Assembly: GCA_936450465.1 (NCBI GenBank)
Contig: OW388297.1
Coordinates: 50,510,630 to 50,574,629, forward strand
Direction of reading: 5' to 3'
DNA from: Gibbula magus
Taxonomy: Eukaryota; Mollusca; Gastropoda; Trochida; Trochidae
Length of the DNA stretch: 64,000 nucleotides
Shown: piece by piece, positions 57,413 to 64,000 of the stretch
Numbering within the stretch: the stretch's first letter is position 1
How the letters are laid out: every line of letters starts with the position of its first letter
The notes under the pieces: model-generated
Told to the model about the DNA's origin: nothing
The model's database searches: none
What the model saw: the letters and a program-made list of their open reading frames with translations, nothing else
Position numbers and translations under genes: made by a program

Positions 57413-59085
57413 TGTTATTAGGAACCTCAAAGTTAGGGCAACGGTGCTTTTATGTAACTTCCATCTCATGAGATGTTACAAAACGTGATATTTGTAAAGA
57501 AAAACACATTATTTTCATAATATCATCTAATAGTTGTAAACAACGCAGTAGTAATATTTTGAGAAATTGGTTGTTCACCCTGATATGAAACACTACTTGG
57601 TATTATTGGTTATAGTAACACAACAACAAAGAGAGAAAGAAAAAATATTAGTTTATGAAAGCAGCTGCAGATATGCTTAATAAAGGATATCAATGCTGAA
57701 AACACTCCCAACACACAGGAAAACGAAAAAAAGTCGAAGAAAGTAATTCATCAATGTGATGAATGCATATATCCGCTATTGATGACATCAATTCGTAACT
57801 GGCCGCGTCTCTGTGAGAAATGGTCAACTCGTGACAATTTGTGTTAGCGTGAAACAGGCAGTTGTAGGAAGTTGGCAGGAAGGCAGTACGATAACGATCA
57901 ATAGCGCTGGTCGCAGCTCAAAGGGACGTTATCCAGGCAGTGTACACTTGAGAGATACTAGCTTCCACGCGACTAGTTTTATAGCCATGGTTTTATTGAG
58001 TCGTCATCCGACCAAAGGCTTTTAGTCATCACCAAATGATTTCATCTTGATCAATGATACACATGCACTATACAATGTACTTAAGAGATGTTTTGTAATG
58101 GTTTTCCTGTTTTCCTGTCGCAAGAACGTTTGGCTCGATATAAGAGCATTGCCGCGAAACCATTAAATATGTACCTAGTAAGACATGGACCAGGTAACCC
58201 CTTATCACATGGTAACTTGTATGAGCTGTAATTAAAAATGACTTATGGATGTTAACTGGATAAGAAAAGTTTGAAACCAAAAACCAGATTAGTTAGTTAG
58301 TTAGAATTATTTTTGCAGTCTCTTTAATCTTAGATGTGTTCATTGCAGTGAAGCACGTTCTTTCAACGAGTGTCAAATGGTCAAACGGTTTTCCTTGGTA
58401 GTTCATTATTACCTATGTAGTTGGAATTAAAGGAACAGTAATCACATTATAACATAATTTTCTTCAAAGAATTATATGTGATTAAGAATAATCGAAGCAT
58501 AAACATAAGTTGGTCTGTTGTAGAGGAATTTGGCTTCAAGTTATTTTCGGTTTCTAACTAAGGATACCATTACATAAATCAAAGCTAAAAACTTTGTAAA
58601 CATAATCCTTGGGGTGAATTTATCGTCAGCGTAAAAAATTGCTTGCTTCAGAGAAGCTTATGGCACTAAAAGTTTCTGTGAAGTTTCAGAACTAAGTGCT
58701 GATGCATGCTGGGACCGGAACTAAGAAGTACCGTCCAGGAAGTCATGTAGTCATGTGATGAAAATAGAAACTTTCACTAACAGTAAACTAAGAAGAGCAC
58801 AAGAACACAGGAAAAGAAAAACATCAATGTACTTTTTAAAAGAAGGCAATTAGGAAATGTGAGGCGCTAGATGAAGAAACCTGTGGGACTAACGAGAACT
58901 ATTCTATTGCCTTTCTTCTCCGACACGAGAAGCAAAATAACATCAGTTCAAAATGATTCTGAAAACGTTAACATAATTATAAGGAAACTGTAGCATTGGG
59001 GGGTTAATTAAACTGTTTTATGTTTCCAACTGTATTACACGATAACCTTCTATTTTCCTTTCATTAAATATCTCGTGTTTCTGTT
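57413..59085. other. Stretch without a recognisable gene
   Basis: Includes a (TTAG)4 microsatellite near 58287-58303 and a 70-codon frame at 57813-58025 with no recognisable content. Confidence 0.45.
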
Positions 59086-59188
59086 TTAGCATAGTGGTTA
59101 GACATTCGGCTTGGGATCAAGAGGACATGAGTTCGAATCCCGCCAGGGATACATCAGCTTTGTCCGCTGTAGAGAACTATTCTACATT

Positions 59189-59620
59189 CATAATAATAAT
59201 AATATTAAGAGTACTTGTGAAGCGCATCATCCACATCACTCAGGGACATGCTCTAAGCGCTAACATATTTACAGTTTCTATATACGGAGATTAATTTACA
59301 GGTAATTCTTAAACATATGTGTCTTAAGCATTGATTTAAACACTCTCAGTGATGAACAAGCTTTAAGCTCTGATGGTAGTGAATTCCAAAGACTGGCAGC
59401 AGCATGAGAAAAGGAGTTAGCACCAAAGGTTTTCAGTTTATGTGAGGGAACTACTAGCAAGTCTTGTTTACTGGATCGGAGACATCTTTGTGGTTTGTAA
59501 GGTTCTATTAAGTCCTGTAGGTATGCTGGGCCGTTCTTAGTAATGCTCTGGAACACACGTGAAAGTACTAGTTTAAATTCAATCCTCTCGCGGAGTCGAA
59601 GCCAATGAAGAGAATTTAAA
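59189..59620 (-). mobile_element. 5'-truncated CR1/L2-like LINE inserted in a SINE
   Basis: A 3' fragment on the minus strand: about 105 codons of the C-terminal end of a non-LTR reverse-transcriptase ORF, a short 3' UTR with AGCGCTTAGAGCATGTCCCT, and a (TAA)n/(TTA)n tail at 59189-59202. Severe 5' truncation and a microsatellite tail are usual for this LINE type. Confidence 0.85.
59296..59611 (-). pseudogene. LINE ORF2 C-terminal fragment
   Basis: The frame starts inside the protein with LHWLRLRERIEFK, a hallmark near the end of CR1/L2/Jockey-type reverse transcriptases. It continues through NGPAYLQDLIEPY, the conserved LRSS and SFSHAAASLWNSLPSEL blocks, and ends FKSMLKTHMFKNYL followed by a stop. 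In full-length elements this region follows the polymerase thumb. The endonuclease and polymerase core are absent, so the fragment cannot act by itself. No frameshift is visible, suggesting moderate age. Confidence 0.9.
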
Positions 59621-59805
59621 ACTCAGGAAGGTTTGGGTGCCATGATACACTAAATTCAAGGGCAGTGCCACCATGATTCACTTGTTCCAGCCGATGTCGC
59701 GGGTTTCACTACAATGCGTATCTTGCAACGTGTGTGCTTTCGCTCTGCAACCATACCAGTGAATACTCCTGAAGATGTTCGACCCTAAACCAAATCACTT
59801 CAACT

Positions 59806-60179
59806 TACATTTTCAATATTTCACCTGCATAGTTTTGTGTCAAATTTGGACCTTCCCGGTATCGTAGAACACCCAGTTCATCATTATATAATATGTATCT
59901 ACATGTTTATATCTAAAGTTATATCGACTGTTCTATATCACGTAAATACAGTCGACAATACATACAAATATGTCGATCTAAATTTATTTAGATTGCTACT
60001 TGTTTAAGTATCCATTCCAACATCAAAGGAAACTGCAATTCCACCTGAGCTGATTATTTAACTGCTTCGGAATTATTATTGGAACTGATGAACCAGTCTT
60101 GTAAAGTTAGAAATGTCACTTTAATGGTGTCTGATGTTACACATACGAACGCTAGTTGATACAAATGAATGATGTGATA
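59806..60179. other. Spacer without a gene
   Basis: Nothing supported. Confidence 0.5.
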
Positions 60180-60541
60180 TTAAAGGCGCTGTAGCACGTT
60201 TTTTGCAAATTTTATTTTTTCAAATTTCCAATTTATAATTATAGTTTATGTCATTTATATTTACTTCAGAGGGTAAAACATCGTATTACACGAACCAATT
60301 ATCTGTAGTGGTAAAATCCATGTTGCGTATAAAGCAAAAATTGCATGGCGGCCATTTTATTGTGAACACAATTTATTATTTTGTATTACAAAAATAATTC
60401 CCATGGCTTTACCAAAACATGTACACTCATTTTAAACTTTATTTAACGAAGAGAGAAGGATGTTTTACTATTGGTGAAATTATTTTTCAAATACATTTCA
60501 TCAACTTATTTGAGCGAAAAAACGTGCTACAGCGCCTTTAA
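60180..60541 (+). mobile_element. TTAA-flanked MITE, subfamily 2, copy G
   Basis: Complete 362-bp copy with ends TTAAAGGCGCTGTAGCACG and CGTGCTACAGCGCCTTTAA. Its interior matches subfamily 1 closely. The two TIRs carry the same substitutions relative to subfamily 1, so they remain complementary. Confidence 0.9.
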
Positions 60542-61024
60542 GACTGTATGGCATTTGTTTACTGATGATGTTACAGCATAGTGAAACTTTCAGTTGAAGC
60601 TATACATTGTACAAACAGTGTAGTTTCCCATGGCATATATCACTACGTTGTGGCACCCTTTCATCCTTTTGAATAATGAAATACATGTTGTATTGTATAT
60701 ACACGCAGTTGTACATGTAAACCGTGGTATCTCTTGAGCCACACATTTCAATAGTTTATGTCCTTATGTATAGCATTATATAGCAAACAGTAACGTTGTT
60801 TAATAACATGTACAACTCATGGCTGGAGTTTACACCAGCACCTTCGATTCAAACTATAGCACATCTGATCCCACCGTTTCAATATGATAACGATAAAGTT
60901 CTCTCTCCTTAAAAAGTGGTATCATTTAACATATATATTTACTAACACACCGGGATATTGATGATACAACGGTATAGATAAGATGATATTTTAGGGATTT
61001 ACAACAACAGTCCTGTAATAAACA
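60542..61024. other. Spacer without a gene
   Basis: Nothing supported. Confidence 0.5.
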
Positions 61025-61313
61025 TTCTAACGCCTAATATCTAGGGCAGGCACTGCTCAATGGCGGTACATTATGACCCTGAAGGAATTGTACTTTCGGT
61101 GCCGCTACCAAGCGCTCCCCGCGACCATATAGGTCCATACTTCCCGTGTTCAGGTACCCAGCTGAGTGGACTGAGTGCAATGTGGATGAAGTCCCTTGCC
61201 CGGGGACACAACACACCCAGGTCACTAAATTAATCGGTGGTGCTCCCACGGGGATTCGAACCCGGACCGTTGACGTGAGAGGCCAGCATGCTAACCATTG
61301 TACCAATGTGGCC
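61025..61313 (-). mobile_element. Second tRNA-derived SINE family
   Basis: On the minus strand a tRNA-like head GGGCCACATTGGTACAATGG (box A continues TTAGCATGCTGG) and box B GGTCCGGGTTCGAATCCCCG are followed by a non-tRNA body (GACCTGGGTGTGTTGTGTCC, GTATGGACCTATATGGTCGC). The sequence differs from the GGTGA-tailed SINE. The 90-codon frame at 61034-61306 is the SINE read through and is not a gene. AATAAA occurs near both ends, too short for a confident target duplication. Confidence 0.78.
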
Positions 61314-61328
61314 CAATAAAATCTGATT

Positions 61329-61565
61329 TCATGCTCTAGAAATGAAAGTTCTCAAGCAAGGGATGTTTATTTCAAAGATGTCATGGTAACCAAGGAACTG
61401 TAACACTGGAGATCTGACAGCCACAATAGATGATGCCGAATTATCATTCTCTAATTCTTTAATGAATATAAACCTCTCTTTGTATGTTACAAATTGACCT
61501 TGTTCTGGGATAATAACAACGGTAAGGTACAAGACCCAAAAGCAGTTTACATAGCCGCTTGACAT
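61329..61565 (-). other. Unrecognised 78-codon frame, possible exon
   Basis: The minus-strand frame from 61565 to 61329 looks protein-like, for example QFVTYKERFIFIKELENDNS. It contains a good acceptor-like TTGTTATTATCCCAG before the codons for EQGQF. I recognise no family and see no donor or partner exon. Confidence 0.22.
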
Positions 61566-61934
61566 CTCGACAAGAGTTATTTTCCTAAGTCCCTAAATCA
61601 AACATATCTTCTAACCGTTTCCTAGCAACCTATTCTAATAAACTCTAATAAAACTACGGCAAATTGTAACCTCTGGGCAGATGTCAATATACTTAAGACA
61701 CGACCCTATAATCTGTAATAAGTGATTCCCAGAGACCGTCTTCCTCTAGGCTAGTATACCGACGCTACACTGCAATAACGAACATCGTTTGGGGCTTCCC
61801 TACTGATTATAGTTAAAAATGTCAACGACGAAAGAAGCACTAAAGCCTACTAGAGCAAACTTCGATTTATTGAATCACGAGCTTCGTTCTTTTGCAACAC
61901 GATCGCCGTAACATCGGATTAAGATTTCGTTTGT
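61566..61934. other. Spacer without a gene
   Basis: Nothing supported. Confidence 0.5.
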
Positions 61935-62250
61935 GTGAAACACGTTGGATGTCTTTTGGAGGAATGACAAGCGTTCTGGTAGCATATTACAAGTGTACAT
62001 ACGTTCTTTTGAAGCAATTTGGTCGTCGTTCTATTGAAGTATGTTGGTCGCTCTGAAGGAGCGTTATCATCGCTCCGTTAGCGTGTAAGTGTCCTGAAGG
62101 GCACATTCGTTCTTTTGAAGTACGTTGGTCATCGTCCTGTTGAAGTATGTTGGTCGCTGTGTAAGAACATTATCGTCGTTCGGTTAGCGTGTAAGTGTCT
62201 TGAAGGGCACATTCTCTGTTTGTTTGAAGCACGTTGGTCGATCTTTGCTA
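61935..62250 (+). repeat. 106-bp higher-order tandem repeat
   Basis: GAAGTATGTTGGTCGCT recurs at 62036 and 62142 (period 106), each time followed by GTTAGCGTGTAAGTGTC(C/T)TGAAGGGCACATTC. Within each unit there are shorter repeats of (T)TGAAG(C/T)A(C/T)GTTGGTC, extending upstream to about 61935 in degraded form. Confidence 0.85.
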
Positions 62251-62494
62251 ATCACGACCATGCCTCTATTGAAAGATGATCGTCATTGTTTTGAAATATG
62301 AACGGCTACTGTAATGTTCATTATTTTAAAACGTTATCATCCTTCCTTTAATCAGATTCGTTTGCCTAGGAAACATGTGGGCAGATTGAACATACTGTAC
62401 TGTTATATTAACAACAGACGAACGTCTATTTTCGAACTCGAGTGGAGAATCTGTTTTCGGATGACAGATCTTAAAATATAAATACATGTATGTG

Positions 62495-62861
62495 TTAAAG
62501 GGGCGGTAGCAATCTTTTTGCAAATTTTATTTTTCCAAATTTCCCATTTATAATGATAGATTTTGTCATTTATATTTACTTTAGAGGGACAAACATCTTA
62601 TTACGGAAACCAATTATCCGTAGTGATAATAACGGTGTTGCGTATAAAGCAAAAATTGCATGGCGGACATTTTATTGTGAACACATTTTATTATTTCGAA
62701 TGACAAAAAACAATTCCCATAGCTTTACGCAATCAGGTATAATTATTTTTTTACTTGATTTTATTTATTTTCTGAAGAGGTGTTTCACTGTTGGTGACAC
62801 TTTTTTTCCAAATACATTTCATCGACTTATTTTAGTGGAAAAACGTGGTCCTGCCCCTTTA
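62495..62861 (+). mobile_element. TTAA-flanked MITE, copy H
   Basis: Starts TTAAAGGGGCGGTAGCAATC and ends AAACGTGGTCCTGCCCCTTTA, with the final TTAA mutated to TTAT. The interior is typical of the family. The 117-codon frame at 62553-62906 reads through the repeat and is not a gene. Confidence 0.87.
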
Positions 62862-63510
62862 TCAAATGTTAGTCTTCATCGTCCTCATGAAGCCACGCAT
62901 ACATGACACTATTTCAAATCACACATTTATCTGTTAGGAGAACTAACACTATTCTTGCCGTTTATCTCATAAACAATCATTAAAGTGTGACAAGTCTATT
63001 TTATGACAAATGCATTCATCGCAAATAAAAAACATTTGTGTTTCATATAAGGGAAAAGTATAGACATTGAAATGTCAGTGATTGAAGATGCAACTGTAAC
63101 AGCCTAGCGTATTCACTTTTCTCAACCGCGGCAATATAATTGATCTATTCAGACATGATTCTAATTAGACTCTACACATCTCTTAGTGTTCACTTTAGTA
63201 ATGGAAGGAGGATAAGGCATGATATTTTAGATACTTGGAAATTGAAAGCTTCAAACTACACTGACAATGGAAATGCCGGTCCCGCCGAAGCACGGATAAA
63301 CGACTGATGGGGCGTGATGTTCACCGTCTACAGGCACGAACAATGACTTTCTGAAGCGACACAAATATATACCTTCATTTCAAGTCATGAGGAACCGGAC
63401 GAGGAGTAGGACTGAACTAGTTGGAAAGACCTAACGCTTATTGATGACATAGGGAGAAAGTAAATTTGTTTCAGCCAATTCAGAAGAAACAATCACTGGA
63501 CAAAAGTGGA
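62862..63510. other. Spacer without a gene
   Basis: Nothing supported. Confidence 0.5.
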
Positions 63511-63572
63511 GGAATCCATTTCCGGATTCTCCCAAATATTGGCGGATCCTGGAGAATCCGGAAGGATCCGCC
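63511..63572. repeat. GGATCC/TCCGGA-rich palindrome, copy 2
   Basis: The perfect 13-bp arms TTCCGGATTCTCC (63520-63532) and GGAGAATCCGGAA (63551-63563) lie within a wider palindrome that also has GGAATCC and GGATCCGCC at its edges. The vocabulary matches 36493-36566. Confidence 0.72.
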
Positions 63573-64000
63573 AAAGTTTGTCCTGTGAATACATTACAAC
63601 AACAACTACACGCACAGACACCCTGGTGCAAATTTTATAAAATTAGTAAAGTCAAGAGTATAAGGTATTCAAAATATTGAGCTTTTTCCGTCCTGCCATA
63701 AACACACGTGAAAATACATTGCACAACAGATCATTTAAGGACTAAACTATCTACAATGTTAAGACAAAATTCAATACAGATCTCGAACAGGCATATCAAA
63801 TGTTGTGGGAATAAGTTTAGTAAATGTCGACGAAAATCATTGGAATTACATGAATACATACTTCAATCATTGAAAAAATAATCCCGTGACTCACACTAGT
63901 ATCCAATATGTCTTACCGTTTTTCCGAGAGGGTTCCATTTAACAATAAAGTATTTGAGGTCTTATCAGGGTGATGAATACTAATTTCGATTTCAATAATC
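63573..64000. other. Window end without a gene
   Basis: Nothing supported. Confidence 0.5.

Larger units (their letters stand above)
59086..59805 (+). mobile_element. tRNA-headed SINE split by a LINE fragment
   Basis: The head (TTAGCATAGTGGTTAG, box B GAGTTCGAATCCCGCCAGGG) and 5' body run to TTCTACAT near 59187. The body resumes at ACTCAGGAAGGTTTGGGTGC (59621) and continues to GAAGATGTTCGACCCTAAAC. The tandem tail is eroded. The gap is filled by a minus-strand LINE 3' end. Confidence 0.87.

Noticed and set aside
61034..61306. 90-codon minus-strand ORF
   Set aside because: It is a read-through of the second SINE family, including the tRNA-like head.
62553..62906. 117-codon plus-strand ORF
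   Set aside because: It coincides with MITE copy H; homologous frames in the other copies are broken.

Overview
This is an AT-rich eukaryotic window with no intact protein-coding gene that I can recognise. The longest uninterrupted frames are about 140 codons, and they lie in repeat DNA. I see no operons, ribosome binding sites or bacterial genes. The repeats point to a lophotrochozoan and most likely a mollusc, possibly a gastropod. The signs are tRNA-headed SINEs ending in (GGTGA)n or (ACTC)n tails, 'CCCCCG' hairpin-ended elements with GTCC runs and 'GACCTTGACC' blocks, and a 5'-truncated CR1/L2-like LINE. The organism assignment is inference from repeat style only.

Layout. 0-7.5 kb: mostly featureless AT-rich DNA with one TIR element (1254-1838). 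7.5-16 kb: three copies of a TTAA-flanked MITE, one 520-bp TIR element (9072-9591), a frameshifted ORF that may be a decayed secreted-protein exon (9864-10273), a short palindrome, a SINE fragment and a 1.3-kb hairpin-ended element (14517-15791). 16-29 kb: more hairpin-ended elements, a possible terminal exon (16598-16814), palindromes, SINEs (one with a palindrome inserted) and a 47-bp SINE stub with a 15-bp target duplication. 29-32 kb: a 2.86-kb element with 66-bp inverted ends and arrays of ACACGA motifs. 32-47 kb: nested insertions, tandem repeats, another SINE with target duplications, a long quiet stretch (38.1-43.4 kb) and a 61-bp minisatellite interrupted by a TIR element. 47.7-53.5 kb: an exact 2,890-bp direct tandem duplication whose copies differ at only two bases as far as I can see. 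Each copy holds a 1.29-kb foldback element with 213-bp arms, a MITE and a 75-bp palindrome. 53.5-64 kb: three more MITEs, two plus-strand SINEs (one split by a LINE), a second SINE family and a 106-bp tandem repeat.

The elements interact mainly by insertion into one another (LINE in SINE, palindrome in SINE, hairpin element in TIR element, TIR element in minisatellite), which gives a partial order of insertion. The few exon-like frames are weak, unrecognised and listed with low confidence. The window is best read as intergenic or intronic DNA built from mostly non-autonomous mobile elements.
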